This document shows positions 19,738 to 32,279 of a DNA stretch of 64,000 bases, piece by piece; the stretch's first letter is position 1, and each line of letters starts with the position of its first letter. Both the position numbers and the translations under genes were made by a program. The stretch covers positions 496,001 to 560,000 of the forward strand of contig NZ_JAKJRU010000001.1 of assembly GCF_021726475.1 (NCBI RefSeq), in the 5' to 3' direction. The notes under the pieces are model-generated. The model saw only the letters and a program-made list of their open reading frames with translations, did not search any database and had not been told where the DNA came from. This DNA is from Pseudomonas oligotrophica. GTDB lineage: Bacteria > Pseudomonadota > Gammaproteobacteria > Pseudomonadales > Pseudomonadaceae.

Positions 19738-21315
19738 TCAGGCGTCGAGGCTGCGCTGGTAGTCGGCGACGAAACTGTCGAAGTCCTGGCTGTCGGCCGC
19801 CTCGATGGCGGCCTGCTGTTGCAGCGACTCGCGCGCGGCCTGCTCGAAGCGGGCCAGTTCGGCGGCCGGCAAGGGGCGGTTGCGGAAGTCCTCGGCGTGG
19901 CGCAGGGTCTGGCGCATGGCGAAGCGGGCGAAGCTCTCGCCATTGTAGCGCAGCGCCTGCAGCACCTGCGCCGAGGGCGTCAGGCGGCTGTCGGCGACCT
20001 TGGCCTGCTGCAGCGCCAGTGCCTGGGCATGCGCCTCGCCGCCCTGGCTCTGGTCCAGGCGCGCGGCGACCAGGCCGATGCGCTCGAGCAACTCGCCGGC
20101 CCAACTCTTGAGCTCGACCTCCTTTCCACCATGCACCAGCGTCAGCCCCGGCCGGCGGCCTTCATTGACCACGCGCAGGAAATTGTCGGTGGCCGCGCCG
20201 CATTCGCAGGCGGCCAGGCAGGGGCTGTCGTCGAGTGCGCAGAACAGCAGGAAGGCGTCGAGGAAGCGCGCCTCGACCAGGTCGATGCCCAGCGGCAGGA
20301 ACGGGTTGATATCCAGGCAGCGCACTTCGATGTACTGGATGCCGCGCGCGCGCAGCGCCTGCAGCGGGCGCTCGCCGGTGGCGGTGACGCGCTTGGGGCG
20401 GATGTTCGAGTAGTACTCGTTCTCGATCTGCAGCACGTTGGTGTTGAGCTGCTGCCAGTTGCCCGCGGCGTCCTTGATGCCCAGCGCCGCATAGGGCGGG
20501 TAGGGCGTGGAGACGGCGGCGTGCAGGCTCTCGGTGTAGCTGTCGAGGTCGTCGTAGCAGGGCGTCAGGCCGGCCTGGGCGTTGTTCTGGTAGCCCAGGT
20601 CGCTCATCCGCAGGCTGGTGGCGTAGGGCAGGTAGAGGGTGTCGGCGTCGAGCTCCTCGAGCTGGTGCGGGCGCCCGCGCAGGAAGCCCTTGTCCAGCGC
20701 CGGCGAGGCGCCGAACAGGTACATCAGCAGCCAGCTGTAGCGGCGGAAGTTGCGGATCAGCGCGATGTAGCGCGAGGACTGGTAGGCCTGCGGCGAGCGG
20801 CTGTCGCCATCGTCGGCCTGCAGCAGCGGCCAGAGGCCCTCGGCCAGCGAGAAGTTGTAGTGGATGCCGGCGATGCACTGCATGGTCTTGCCGTAGCGCA
20901 GCGCCAGGCCCTGGCGGTAGACATGCTTGAGCCGGCCGACATTGGAGCGGCCGTACTCGGCGATGGGAATGTCGGCCTCGCCCGGCAGCGGGCAGGGCAT
21001 CGACGGGCTCCACAGGAGCTCGTCCTGCAACCGGGTGTAGGTGAAGCGGTGGATGGCGTCGAGCTCGTCGAGGGTCTGCTGCGGGTCGGTGGCGGTGCCG
21101 GTGATGAACTCCAGCAGCGCTTCGGAATAGTCCGTGGTGATGTGCGGATGGGTCAGCGCCGAACCCAGCGCCTGCGGATGCGGCGTCAGGGCCAGCTGGC
21201 CGTCGGCGTCGACGCGCAGGCATTCGCGTTCGATCCCGTGCAGGCATTGGCTGAGCAGCGGGAGGTGGGAGTGCTCGGCCAGCATTGCCAGACGATGGGA
21301 GAGAAGATCGCTCAA
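19738..21315 (-). CDS. gshA: Glutamate--cysteine ligase
   Basis: A 525-residue enzyme of the proteobacterial GshA type, making gamma-glutamylcysteine, the first and rate-limiting step of glutathione synthesis. Family markers are GIERECLRV near residue 28, [13 protein letters not shown] near 59-71 and AGIHYNFS near 140. The start is a TTG at 21315: it matches the family N-terminus (S-D-L-L-S), gives the right length and has GAAGGA 8 bases upstream. The frame is open further up, but that stretch does not look coding. A terminator separates it from the upstream thioesterase. Confidence 0.93.
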   Translation of the reverse strand: MSDLLSHRLAMLAEHSHLPLLSQCLHGIERECLRVDADGQLALTPHPQALGSALTHPHITTDYSEALLEFITGTATDPQQTLDELDAIHRFTYTRLQDELLWSPSMPCPLPGEADIPIAEYGRSNVGRLKHVYRQGLALRYGKTMQCIAGIHYNFSLAEGLWPLLQADDGDSRSPQAYQSSRYIALIRNFRRYSWLLMYLFGASPALDKGFLRGRPHQLEELDADTLYLPYATSLRMSDLGYQNNAQAGLTPCYDDLDSYTESLHAAVSTPYPPYAALGIKDAAGNWQQLNTNVLQIENEYYSNIRPKRVTATGERPLQALRARGIQYIEVRCLDINPFLPLGIDLVEARFLDAFLLFCALDDSPCLAACECGAATDNFLRVVNEGRRPGLTLVHGGKEVELKSWAGELLERIGLVAARLDQSQGGEAHAQALALQQAKVADSRLTPSAQVLQALRYNGESFARFAMRQTLRHAEDFRNRPLPAAELARFEQAARESLQQQAAIEAADSQDFDSFVADYQRSLDA

Positions 21316-21384
21316 GGTGTGGATTCCTTCACCGACAGTCGGGCCAATATGGGGGGGCGGCTCGGCGGCTTCAAGCGCCAGGCG

Positions 21385-21413
21385 AGAAGAAAAAGCGCGG
21401 GGTTGCCGCGCTT
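21385..21413 (-). terminator. Rho-independent terminator after the thioesterase gene
   Basis: Stem AAGCGCGG / CCGCGCTT with a 5-base loop is followed on the minus strand by TTTTTCTTCTC, 9 bases past the stop codon and upstream of gshA. Confidence 0.9.
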
Positions 21414-21422
21414 CGGCCGGTA

Positions 21423-21812
21423 TTACAGGCAGGCGAAGGTCGCCTGGGCCTTGGCGATCAGCTTGTCGCCCTGATGAACCTCTGCTTCGAGCACCTGGGT
21501 GCGCCGGCCACCATGCACCACCCAGGCGCGGCAGCGCAGTTCGCCATCGGTGACCGGGCGGATGTAGTTGACCTTGCATTCGAGCGTCACGCTGTTCGGC
21601 GAGCCGTCGCCCAGGCTGTGGCTGGCCTGGCCCATGGCCGTGTCGATCAGCGAGAACAGTGCGCCGCCGTGCAGCTTGCCGTGCAGGTTGCGCAAGCCGT
21701 CGTGCATGCTCAGGCCGAGCACGGCCTCGCCCTGGCCGACCTGGTGTATCTCCAGGCCGAGCAGGCGGCCGAAGGCGCTGGAGCTGCCCACCGCCTCGAC
21801 TTCAATGCTCAT
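21423..21812 (-). CDS. PaaI family hotdog-fold thioesterase
   Basis: A 129-residue single hotdog domain. The core helix motif [19 protein letters not shown] (about 43-61) with HGG and the acidic residue D57 is that of PaaI/YbdB-type acyl-CoA thioesterases, and [12 protein letters not shown] forms the following strands. It hydrolyses an acyl- or aryl-CoA; the substrate is unknown. The ATG at 21812 lies 2 bases after the tex stop and its ribosome site (GAGGA) is inside the tex end, so it is translated as the second gene of a tex operon. Confidence 0.88.
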   Translation of the reverse strand: MSIEVEAVGSSSAFGRLLGLEIHQVGQGEAVLGLSMHDGLRNLHGKLHGGALFSLIDTAMGQASHSLGDGSPNSVTLECKVNYIRPVTDGELRCRAWVVHGGRRTQVLEAEVHQGDKLIAKAQATFACL

Positions 21813-21814
21813 GC

Positions 21815-24127
<2,313 letters not shown>

Positions 24128-24326
24128 CTCGGGGTCCTGCGGGCGGGGATGAAACGGCCGTCCGGCCGGAAAGGGCGGCAGTATAGCGGTCGCGGCGCTG
24201 CGCGGGGCCAGCCTGCATCACGGCGTCCGGTCTGCCCCGACGGGCGAAAAATCTGCTAACAATGGCCGGCAGGGGCGGGCGGGGCGCTGCGCCATAATGC
24301 CCGCCATTGAAATCCGGGGAGCCATC

Positions 24327-25061
24327 ATGAGCATCACTGCCGCCGCCAGCGAAGGCGAAAAGATCCTGATCGTCGATGACGACGCGCGCCTGCGTCGCCT
24401 GCTCGAGCGTTTTCTCGACGAGCAGGGCTATCGGGTGCGCACCGTCGAGAACGCCGAGCAGATGGACCGCCTGCTCAGCCGCGAGATCTTCCACCTGGTG
24501 GTGCTCGACCTGATGATGCCCGGCGAGGACGGCCTCTCGGCCTGCCGCCGGCTGCGCGAGGCGAACAACCAGATCCCGATCATCATGCTCACCGCCAAGG
24601 GCGACGAGGCCAGCCGCATCCACGGCCTGGAGCAGGGCGCCGACGACTACTTGGCCAAGCCGTTCAACCCGCGCGAGCTGCTGGCGCGCATCCGTGCCGT
24701 GCTGCGCCGCCAGGCGCCGCAGGTGCCCGGCGCGCCGGCCAGCGAGGACGAGGTGGTCACCTTTGGCGACTACGAGCTGTTCCTCGGCACCCGCGAGCTG
24801 AAGAAGGGCGACCAGGTGCACATGCTCACCACCGGCGAGTTCGCCGTGCTCAAGGCGCTGGTGCAGCACGCCCGCGAGCCGCTGACCCGCGACAAGCTGA
24901 TGAACCTGGCGCGTGGCCGCGAATGGGACGCGCTGGAGCGTTCGATCGACGTGCAGATCTCGCGCCTGCGCCGGCTGATCGAGCCGGACCCGTCCAAGCC
25001 GCGCTACATCCAGACCGTCTGGGGCGTGGGCTACGTGTTCGTGCCGGACGGCAACAAGTGA
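24327..25061 (+). CDS. ompR: OmpR-family response regulator (AmgR/OmpR)
   Basis: A 244-residue regulator with a receiver domain (about 11-125; acidic pair DDD near 19, phospho-acceptor in LDLMMPGEDG near 62, K in LAKPFNP near 112) and a winged-helix DNA-binding domain (about 140-240). In P. aeruginosa the orthologue in this position next to tex is AmgR, which with AmgS governs the envelope-stress response to aminoglycosides. The ATG at 24327 follows GGGGAG. EnvZ starts 64 bases downstream, so the pair is an operon. A CATAAT at 24293-24298 could be a -10, but no -35 is clear. Confidence 0.94.
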   Translation: MSITAAASEGEKILIVDDDARLRRLLERFLDEQGYRVRTVENAEQMDRLLSREIFHLVVLDLMMPGEDGLSACRRLREANNQIPIIMLTAKGDEASRIHGLEQGADDYLAKPFNPRELLARIRAVLRRQAPQVPGAPASEDEVVTFGDYELFLGTRELKKGDQVHMLTTGEFAVLKALVQHAREPLTRDKLMNLARGREWDALERSIDVQISRLRRLIEPDPSKPRYIQTVWGVGYVFVPDGNK

Positions 25062-25125
25062 AGCGGCCGGCGGCAGGCGCGGGCGGCCCGGCGACCCGTA
25101 GCGGGCGGCCTGGAGCCTGGTGCCG

Positions 25126-26457
25126 GTGAAGACCCCGCTCTGGTTCCCGCAAAGCTTCTTCGCCCGCACCCTCTGGCTGGTGCTGGTGGTGGTGCTGTTC
25201 TCCAAGGTGCTGACGCTGGTCTACCTGATGGCCAACGAGGACGTGCTGGTCGATCGCCAGTACAGCCACGGCGCGGCGCTGACCCTGCGCGCCTACTGGG
25301 CGGCCGACCCCGGCGAGCGCTCGCGCATCGGCGCGGCCGCCGGGCTGCAGCAGGTGGCCGCCGCCGAGGTGCCGCGCAGCGAGTATCACTGGCCCTACAC
25401 CGAGATCTTCGAGCGGCAGATGCGCGCCGAGCTGGGCCCGGAGACCGAGGTGCGGGTGCGCATCCAGCCGTCCACGGCGATCTGGGTGCTGGCGCCGCGT
25501 CTGGGCCCGGAGTGGGTCCGCGTGCCGCTGTACGCCTACCCGTTGCGCGGCCAGCGCATCTGGAGCGTGCTCGGCTGGTCGCTGGGCATCGGCCTGCTGT
25601 CCACCGCGGCTGCCTGGATCTTCGTCAGCCAGCTCAACCTGCCGCTCAAGCGCCTGGTCTATGCGGCGCGGCAGATCGGCAAGGGGCGCAGCGTGCGCCT
25701 GCCGGTCAGCGACACCCCCAGCGAGATGACCGAGGTCTACCGCGCGTTCAACCAGATGGCCGAGGACGTCGAGCAGGCCGGGCGCGAGCGCGAGCTGATG
25801 CTGGCCGGCGTGTCCCATGACCTGCGCACGCCGCTGACGCGCCTGCGCCTGTCGCTGGAGCTGATGAGCAGCGACGAGGAACTCACCGAGGAGATGATCC
25901 GCGACATCGAGGACATGGACGCCATCCTCGACCAGTTCCTCGCCTTCGTGCGTGACGGCCGCGACGAGCCGGTGGAGGACGTCGACCTCGGCGAGCTGGT
26001 CCGCGAGGTGGTCGCGCCCTACAACCAGCAGCGCGAGCGCATCCGCCTGGCGCTGCAGCCGCTGCCGTTGCTGGCGCTGCGGCGGGTGTCGATCAAGCGC
26101 CTGCTGGTCAACCTGATCGAGAACGCCCTGCGCTACGGCGGCGACGACGTCGAGGTCGCCGCGGCGGTGACCGGCGACGCCAACGCGCCCTACGTGGTGC
26201 TCAGCGTGCTCGACCGCGGCAGCGGCATCGACCCCAGGGAACTGGGCGAGATCTTCAACCCCTTCATCCGCGGCGACCGTGCCCGCGGCGGCCAGGGCGC
26301 CGGGCTCGGCCTGGCGATCGTCAAGCGCATCGCCAACCAGCACGGCGGCATCGTCGAGCTGCGCAACCGCGAAGGCGGCGGGCTGGAGGCGCGGGTCAGC
26401 CTGCCGCTGGGGCTGGTCTTGCCGCGCGGGGCTCTGCCGCTGGGCGCGGCGTGCTAG
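25126..26457 (+). CDS. envZ: Sensor histidine kinase EnvZ/AmgS
   Basis: A 443-residue inner-membrane kinase partnered with the OmpR-type regulator before it. Two membrane helices (about 10-35 and 145-170) flank a periplasmic sensor, followed by HAMP, HisKA with the phospho-acceptor in VSHDLRTPLTRLR, and an HATPase domain (LIENALRYGG; GQGAGLGLAIV). The GTG at 25126 gives the usual start (K-T-P-L-W-F-P-Q); a GTG six bases earlier is possible. The last 62 bases overlap tail-to-tail with the GGDEF-EAL gene on the other strand. By position and sequence it corresponds to AmgS of P. aeruginosa. Confidence 0.93.
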   Translation: MKTPLWFPQSFFARTLWLVLVVVLFSKVLTLVYLMANEDVLVDRQYSHGAALTLRAYWAADPGERSRIGAAAGLQQVAAAEVPRSEYHWPYTEIFERQMRAELGPETEVRVRIQPSTAIWVLAPRLGPEWVRVPLYAYPLRGQRIWSVLGWSLGIGLLSTAAAWIFVSQLNLPLKRLVYAARQIGKGRSVRLPVSDTPSEMTEVYRAFNQMAEDVEQAGRERELMLAGVSHDLRTPLTRLRLSLELMSSDEELTEEMIRDIEDMDAILDQFLAFVRDGRDEPVEDVDLGELVREVVAPYNQQRERIRLALQPLPLLALRRVSIKRLLVNLIENALRYGGDDVEVAAAVTGDANAPYVVLSVLDRGSGIDPRELGEIFNPFIRGDRARGGQGAGLGLAIVKRIANQHGGIVELRNREGGGLEARVSLPLGLVLPRGALPLGAAC

Positions 26458-29041
26458 TGACGGGCGGCGCCAGGCGTGCAGGCTTGGCGCGGGCCAGCAC
26501 CGCCGGCGTATAGGGTGGCGCCGGGTTGCCGGGGCCGCTGCGCCAGCCGGCGCGGGCCTGCAATGGATCGGCCGCCGGGCCGCCGATGCCCGGTTCGATC
26601 GCGTTGGCCCGCAGGTAGTCGAGCAGCGCCGCGGCCTCCAGTGGGCGACTGAACAGGTAGCCCTGGCCGATGTCGCAGCCGTGCTCGCGCAGGAAGCCCA
26701 GCTGCTCGTCGGTCTCGATGCCCTCGGCGACCACCTTCAGGCCCAGGCTGTGCGACAGGTCGATGATCGCCCGGGTCAGGGTGCGCGCATTCGGGATCAC
26801 CGACAGGTTGCGCACGAAGCTGAGGTCGAGCTTGAGGATGTCGAACGGCAGCTGCAGCAGGTAGCTCAGCGACGAGTAGCAGGTGCCGAAGTCGTCGAGC
26901 GAGAGGCCGACGCCCATGCGCTTCAGCTCGCGCAGCGCCGAGCCGGTCTCGCCCATGTTGCGGATCAGCACGGTCTCGGTCAGCTCCAGCTCCAGGCAGC
27001 GCGGCTGCAGGCCGGTCTCCTGCAGCACCCGCCTGACCAGCGGCACCAGCCCTTCGCCGAGGAACTGCCGGGCCGACAGGTTGATGGCCAGGGGGAACGG
27101 GGCGAGGCCGGCGTCCTGCCAGGCCCGGCTCTGCAGGCAGGCGGTACGCAGCACCCATTCGCCGATCGGGATGATCAGGCCGGTGCTTTCGGCGATGGGG
27201 ATGAACTCGGCCGGCGAAATGGTGCCCAGCCGCGGGTGGTGCCAGCGCAGCAGGGCCTCGGCGCCCTCGATGCGGCGCGTGGCGAGGCTCACCTTCGGCT
27301 GGTAGACCAGGCTCAGCTCGTTGCGCTCGACGGCCAGGCGCAGTTCGGCCTCGAGCGTCATGTGCCGCTGGTTCTGGATGTCCAGCTCCTCGGAGTAGAA
27401 GTGCATGCGGCGGCCGTCCTGGCGCTTGGCGTGGTACATGGCCAGGTCGGCGTTCTTCAGCAGGTAGTCCTCGCTGCCGTCGAGCGGGAACAGGCTGATG
27501 CCGATGCTCGCGCCGACGTGGATCTCGCGGGTCTGGATGACGAACGAGTGGCTGAGTACCTGCAGCAGCTTGGCGGCCACGCTGGCGGCTTCCTCGGCAT
27601 CGCCGATGCTCGGCAGCAGGATGGCGAACTCGTCGCCGCCCAGGCGCGCCACCGTGTCGCTCTCGCGCAGGGCATTGCGCAGGCGCAGCGCGACGGCCCG
27701 CAGCAGGTCGTCGCCGGCGCAGTGGCCGAGGCTGTCGTTGATGACCTTGAAATCGTCCAGGTCCATCAGCAGCACGCCGACCAGCGCGTTGGAGCGCCGC
27801 GCCAGGCTGGTGGCCTGGCCGAGGCGGTCGAGGAAGTGCTTGCGGTTGGCCAGCCCGGTCAGCTCGTCGTGGCTGGCCTGGTACTGCAGCTGCTCGAGGT
27901 ATTCGCGCTGGCGCTGGCGCTGGTGCTGCTTGCGCTCGGTGATGTCGACGATGGTGCCGATCAGCGCGCGCTCGCCGTGCAGGTGCATCACCGAGGCGAA
28001 GATCTCGATGTCGATCGGGCTGCCGTCGCGCCGGCGCGCGGCGACCTCGTAGACGGCGCGGTCGCTCTTGCCGGCCAGGCGCATGCGGGTGTTCTGGCGG
28101 ATCGCCTGGTGGTCGAGCGGGTCGACCAGGTCGAGGATGCCGAGTTCGGCGAACCGCGCCTCGTCGAGCTGGAACATCTGCGCCAGAGTCCGGTTGGCGA
28201 AGTAGAAGCTCAGGTCCTCGTGGAGGATGTACACGCCCATCAGGCTGTTCTCGGCCAGGCCCTTGAACATCGCCACGCTCTGCGCCAGGGCGGCCCTGTC
28301 GTGCTCCTTCTTTTCCAGCAGCGCGCGGATTTCCCGCGAGGCGAAGTTGAAGGCATCGGCCAGCTCGCCGATCTCGTCGTTGGGGCGCAGGCCGGCATAG
28401 CTGCCGAAGCGACCGCGGGACAGGTTGAGGTGATGCCGCGCCAGTTCGCGCAGCGGGCTGACGAACTGCTGGCGGGTAGTGTGCAGCAGCACCAGCAGCA
28501 CCACGAACTCGATGGCGAACAGCAGGTAGAGCGTCAGCGTGGCCTGCCGGTGGATGCGCTGCGAGCCGAGGGTCAGCGCGTCGACCATGCTTTCGGCATC
28601 CTGCAGCAATTGGGCGGCATGCTCGGCAGGGGCCGGCGCGCCGGGGCCGCGCGCGGCGAGCGCGCTCAGGTCCTGCTGCAGTACCGCCCACTTGCGCCGG
28701 GCCTCGGCCAGCAGCGGCAGCGCACCCGGGGCGATCCGGCGCAGCGTGATGCCCGCCGGCTGGCCCGCGTCCAGCGCCCGCAGCGCGTCGTCGAAGGCCT
28801 GGATGGTCGCCTGCCGCGACGCCAGGTCGGCATAGGCCTCGAAGGCGGCCTTCTGGCTGAGCATGCGCAGCTGCCCGACCTGGTCGACGGTCTGCGCGAC
28901 GCCGTCGAGCCGGCCGAGCATCAGGTGGAAGGTCGCGATGTTCGCCGCGGCCATGGCCAGCAGGACTACCACCAGCAGGATGAACTTGCCCTGCAGGCCG
29001 AAGCGTCGCTCGATCCGGTTGTTGGGGTGTGGCGCGGCCAT
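26396..29041 (-). CDS. Membrane-bound GGDEF-EAL protein (c-di-GMP turnover)
   Basis: An 881-residue inner-membrane protein. A first helix (about 18-38), a periplasmic helical sensor like that of nitrate/PilJ-type receptors (QLRMLSQKAAFEAYAD), a second helix (about 170-190), HAMP, PAS (about 255-370), then GGDEF and EAL domains. The cyclase signature GGDEF is intact at 468-472, with the inhibitory site RESD five residues before it; the phosphodiesterase EALLRW is intact from 595, with LTETVL and DDFGTCYSSLSYL. So it could both make and break c-di-GMP. The proline/alanine-rich tail (last about 70 residues) runs into envZ on the opposite strand. It lies 223 bases after rimK, same strand. Confidence 0.92.
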   Translation of the reverse strand: MAAPHPNNRIERRFGLQGKFILLVVVLLAMAAANIATFHLMLGRLDGVAQTVDQVGQLRMLSQKAAFEAYADLASRQATIQAFDDALRALDAGQPAGITLRRIAPGALPLLAEARRKWAVLQQDLSALAARGPGAPAPAEHAAQLLQDAESMVDALTLGSQRIHRQATLTLYLLFAIEFVVLLVLLHTTRQQFVSPLRELARHHLNLSRGRFGSYAGLRPNDEIGELADAFNFASREIRALLEKKEHDRAALAQSVAMFKGLAENSLMGVYILHEDLSFYFANRTLAQMFQLDEARFAELGILDLVDPLDHQAIRQNTRMRLAGKSDRAVYEVAARRRDGSPIDIEIFASVMHLHGERALIGTIVDITERKQHQRQRQREYLEQLQYQASHDELTGLANRKHFLDRLGQATSLARRSNALVGVLLMDLDDFKVINDSLGHCAGDDLLRAVALRLRNALRESDTVARLGGDEFAILLPSIGDAEEAASVAAKLLQVLSHSFVIQTREIHVGASIGISLFPLDGSEDYLLKNADLAMYHAKRQDGRRMHFYSEELDIQNQRHMTLEAELRLAVERNELSLVYQPKVSLATRRIEGAEALLRWHHPRLGTISPAEFIPIAESTGLIIPIGEWVLRTACLQSRAWQDAGLAPFPLAINLSARQFLGEGLVPLVRRVLQETGLQPRCLELELTETVLIRNMGETGSALRELKRMGVGLSLDDFGTCYSSLSYLLQLPFDILKLDLSFVRNLSVIPNARTLTRAIIDLSHSLGLKVVAEGIETDEQLGFLREHGCDIGQGYLFSRPLEAAALLDYLRANAIEPGIGGPAADPLQARAGWRSGPGNPAPPYTPAVLARAKPARLAPPVTSTPRPAAEPRAARPAPAAG

Positions 29042-29224
29042 GACGATCCCGTGGACAGTGGCTATGACGGTCGCAGCAAGGATCGGATTGGCGCCTGGGG
29101 CAACGATGGGTCGCCTGGCGCTCTCGGTAAGGAGGTGGCGGATTCTGGCAGGACGATCCAGGCGGCAGGCTTGATGGCGATCAAGTCGTGGTGCGGATGA
29201 TAGCTATTTGCCACTAAAGTCGAA

Positions 29225-29262
29225 GGCACCGCACGCGGGCCGTGAATGCGTCCGGCGGTGCC
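29225..29262 (-). terminator. Possible terminator hairpin after rimK
   Basis: GCGGTGCC and GGCACCGC arms (8 bp) enclose 22 bases and are followed on the minus strand by TTCGACTTT. It lies only 3 bases past the rimK stop. The long loop and weak T tail make it a doubtful terminator, so some read-through to the GGDEF-EAL gene is possible. Confidence 0.4.
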
Positions 29263-29264
29263 GC

Positions 29265-30170
29265 TCAGCCCTTGCCCTTGGTCCGCGTCAGGTTCGGCCC
29301 GGCGTTCTTTTCGAGGAACTGGATGATCAGCCCGGCGACGTCCTTGCCGGTGGTCTGCTCGATGCCTTCCAGGCCCGGCGAGGAGTTGACCTCCATCACC
29401 AGCGGGCCGTGGTTGGAGCGCAGGATGTCGACGCCGGCCACCGACAGGCCCATGACCCGTGCCGCGCGCACCGCGGTGGAGCGCTCCTCGGGGGTGATCT
29501 TGATCAGGCTGGCGGTGCCGCCGCGGTGCAGGTTGGAGCGGAACTCGCCGGGCTTGGCCTGGCGCTTCATCGCGGCGATCACCTTGTCGCCGACCACGAA
29601 GCAGCGGATGTCGGCGCCGCCGGCTTCCTTGATGTATTCCTGCACCATGATGTCCTGCTTGAGGCCGAGGAAGGCCTCGATCACCGACTCGGCGGCCTTG
29701 GCGGTCTCGGCCAGCACCACGCCCATGCCCTGGGTGCCTTCGAGCACCTTGATCACCAGCGGCGCGCCGCCGACCATCTGGATCAGGTCGGGAATGTCGT
29801 CGGGCGAGTGGGCGAAGCCGGTCACCGGCAGGCCGATGCCCTTGCGCGAGAGCAGCTGCAGCGCGCGCAGCTTGTCGCGCGAGCGGCTGATGGCGACCGA
29901 TTCGTTGAGCGGGTAGACGCCCATCATCTCGAACTGGCGCAGCACCGCGCAGCCGTAGAAGGTGACCGAGGCACCGATCCGCGGGATCACCGCGTCGAAG
30001 CCTTCCAGCGACTGGCCGCGATAGTGGATCTGCGGCTTGTGGCTGGCGATGTTCATGTAGGCGCGCAGGGTGTCGATCACCAGCACCTCATGGCCGCGCT
30101 GCTGGCCGGCCTCGACCAGGCGACGCGTGGAATACAGGCGTGGATTGCGCGACAGCACGGCGATTTTCAT
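29265..30170 (-). CDS. rimK: Ribosomal protein S6--L-glutamate ligase RimK
   Basis: A 301-residue ATP-grasp ligase that adds glutamate residues to the C-terminus of ribosomal protein S6. In Pseudomonas this alters ribosome composition and, as reported for P. fluorescens, responds to c-di-GMP and to RimA/RimB. ATP-grasp features are visible: [13 protein letters not shown] (about 140-152), the [15 protein letters not shown] core (about 189-203) and the metal-binding [12 protein letters not shown] near 260-271. The ATG at 30170 overlaps the rimB stop by 4 bases (ATGA), a sign of coupled translation. Confidence 0.96.
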   Translation of the reverse strand: MKIAVLSRNPRLYSTRRLVEAGQQRGHEVLVIDTLRAYMNIASHKPQIHYRGQSLEGFDAVIPRIGASVTFYGCAVLRQFEMMGVYPLNESVAISRSRDKLRALQLLSRKGIGLPVTGFAHSPDDIPDLIQMVGGAPLVIKVLEGTQGMGVVLAETAKAAESVIEAFLGLKQDIMVQEYIKEAGGADIRCFVVGDKVIAAMKRQAKPGEFRSNLHRGGTASLIKITPEERSTAVRAARVMGLSVAGVDILRSNHGPLVMEVNSSPGLEGIEQTTGKDVAGLIIQFLEKNAGPNLTRTKGKG

Positions 30171-30643
30171 TGGGCACCGGAGGAAGTGAGGATCTGGGGT
30201 TTGTCCTGCAGGTAGCTGCGCGACGGGTCGATCAGCCATTTGCCGTCGACCAGCGCGCGCGAGCCCAGCAGCAGGCGGTAGCGCATGTTCTTGCGGCAGG
30301 TCAGGGTGAACTCCACCGGCCAGACGTGACTGCCGAGCGCCAGCAGCGTGCGCACCACGTAGCGGTTCTGCGCCTGGCCGTTGGAGCTCTTGATGACCTT
30401 GTGCGCGACCAGCGGCGCCTCGCAGCGATGGCGGCGCTGGACCAGCGTGCCCAGGTGCGCGGTGAAGCGAACCCAGGGCTTGCCGTCGCGTTCGAATTCG
30501 ACGATCTCGGTGGCGTGCAGCGCCGAGGTGCTGGCACCGGTGTCGATCTTCGCGCGCAGGCCGACCACGCCCAGGTCGGGCAGGGCGACCCATTCGCGCA
30601 AACCGATCAGCGTATGGGGATCGAGGCAGTCCAAGCGTGGCAT
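30167..30643 (-). CDS. rimB: RimB-type retropepsin-like aspartic protease
   Basis: A 158-residue protein of the retropepsin-like family annotated as ATP-dependent zinc protease. The catalytic aspartate motif DTGAST starts at D34, in the place expected for a dimeric pepsin-like fold. In P. fluorescens the RimB protein works with RimK and the EAL phosphodiesterase RimA to set S6 glutamylation. Here rimB and rimK overlap by 4 bases, and no rimA lies upstream, where the divergent hslR begins after 85 bases. Confidence 0.9.
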   Translation of the reverse strand: MPRLDCLDPHTLIGLREWVALPDLGVVGLRAKIDTGASTSALHATEIVEFERDGKPWVRFTAHLGTLVQRRHRCEAPLVAHKVIKSSNGQAQNRYVVRTLLALGSHVWPVEFTLTCRKNMRYRLLLGSRALVDGKWLIDPSRSYLQDKPQILTSSGAQ

Positions 30644-30670
30644 CCGTGAGATTTGCGGGCATTCTAGTCG

Positions 30671-30691
30671 CCGTGCATGACAACTGCACGG
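30671..30691. promoter_or_regulatory. Inverted repeat in the rimB/hslR divergent region
   Basis: CCGTGCA-N7-TGCACGG, a perfect 7-bp inverted repeat, sits in the middle of the 85-base divergent gap. It could be an operator for either gene; no regulator is indicated. Promoter hexamers are not clear on either strand. Confidence 0.4.
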
Positions 30692-30728
30692 GGCGCGACA
30701 GGGCTATGACAGCGAGGTCGGATACAGG

Positions 30729-31130
<402 letters not shown>

Positions 31131-31246
31131 AGCAGGAACGACGCGGCCTGCAGCCGGTGCGGCGAAGCGACGGCGGGTGCCTCGGGCGGCCGGCGCTTCG
31201 TGTAAAATGCACGGCTTTTTCCGCGACCACCTTGCGAGCATCCGGC

Positions 31247-32134
31247 ATGTCCGACCAGACCCAACGCTTCCTCTTCGACGACTCCGACGTGCGCGGCGAG
31301 ACCGCCACGCTCGCCGAGAGCTACCAGCATGTGCTGGCCAAGCACGCCTACCCGGAGCCCGTCGCCCAGCTGCTCGGCGAGCTGCTGGCCGCCGCGGCGC
31401 TGCTGGTCGGCACGCTCAAGTTCGACGGCCTGCTGTCGCTGCAGGCGACCTCCTCGGGCGCGGTACCGCTGCTGATGGTCGAGTGCTCCAGCGAGCGCCA
31501 CGTGCGCGGCATCGCCCGCTACGACGCGGCGCAGATCGAGGCCGGCGCCAGCCTGGCGCAGCTGATGCCCGACGGCGCCCTGGCGATCACCATCGACCCG
31601 GCGCGCGGCCAGCGCTACCAGGGCATCGTCGCGCTCGACGGCATCAACCTGGCGGCCTGCCTGTCGGCCTACTTCGCCACCTCCGAGCAGCTGCCCACGC
31701 GCTTCTGGCTCAACGCCGACGGCCGTCGCGCCTGCGGCCTGCTGCTGCAGCAGCTGCCGGCCGACCGCATCCACGACGCCGAGGAGCGCGACGCCAACTG
31801 GGAGCACCTGCTGACCCTGGCCGGCACCCTCACCGCCGAGGAGCTGCTCGGCCTGGATACCGAGACCATCCTGCACCGGCTGTTCCACCAGGAGCAGGTC
31901 CGGCTGTTCGAGCCGCTGCCGCTGCAGTTCCGCTGCAGCTGCTCGCGCGAGCGCTCGGCACGGGCGCTGATCAGCCTCGGCGAAGCCGATGCCCAGCAAC
32001 TGGTGCAGGAGCAGGGCGGGCGCGTCGCCATCGACTGCCAGTTCTGCAATCACCAGTACCTGTTCGATGCGGCGGACGTCGCCCAGCTGTTCGCCGGCGC
32101 CGGCATCCAGCGGCCGTCGGACACCCGCCACTGA
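31247..32134 (+). CDS. hslO: Redox-regulated chaperone Hsp33
   Basis: A 295-residue cytosolic holdase that is switched on by oxidation. The redox switch is fully present: C230-S-C232 and C264-Q-F-C267, the four zinc-binding cysteines, in the C-terminal domain. The body carries the family core ([12 protein letters not shown] and [18 protein letters not shown]). The ATG at 31247 gives the standard MSD start. Together with hslR upstream it forms a heat and oxidative stress pair. Downstream 156 bases lead to pckA and contain that gene's leader. Confidence 0.95.
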   Translation: MSDQTQRFLFDDSDVRGETATLAESYQHVLAKHAYPEPVAQLLGELLAAAALLVGTLKFDGLLSLQATSSGAVPLLMVECSSERHVRGIARYDAAQIEAGASLAQLMPDGALAITIDPARGQRYQGIVALDGINLAACLSAYFATSEQLPTRFWLNADGRRACGLLLQQLPADRIHDAEERDANWEHLLTLAGTLTAEELLGLDTETILHRLFHQEQVRLFEPLPLQFRCSCSRERSARALISLGEADAQQLVQEQGGRVAIDCQFCNHQYLFDAADVAQLFAGAGIQRPSDTRH

Positions 32135-32224
32135 TGGCCTCGGGCCAGAGTGAACCTTTTCGCCATCACGGGCTCATACCCAGCGCGACGCCTTTTCTGG
32201 CATAATCGCGCGCACTTTTTTCGA

Positions 32225-32279
32225 TGTAGTCCGCCGCAGGGCGGACTACAACAGTACGGAGGATTCGGCCCAGGGCCGA
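32225..32279 (+). promoter_or_regulatory. Two hairpins in the pckA leader flanking a purine-rich GGAGG
   Basis: A perfect 11-bp stem with GCAG loop (TGTAGTCCGCC at 32225-32235 with GGCGGACTACA at 32240-32250) is followed by ACGGAGGA (32257-32264) and a second small hairpin TCGGCCC-A-GGGCCGA (32265-32279). The pckA ATG is at 32291 with GGGGA just before it. The first stem has no T-run after it, so it is not a normal terminator. A role in mRNA stability or translation control is inference. Confidence 0.5.

Noticed and set aside
24180-24298. Complete promoters in the tex/ompR gap
   Set aside because: TATACT (minus) and CATAAT (plus) are present, but neither has a fitting -35, so full promoters are not claimed.
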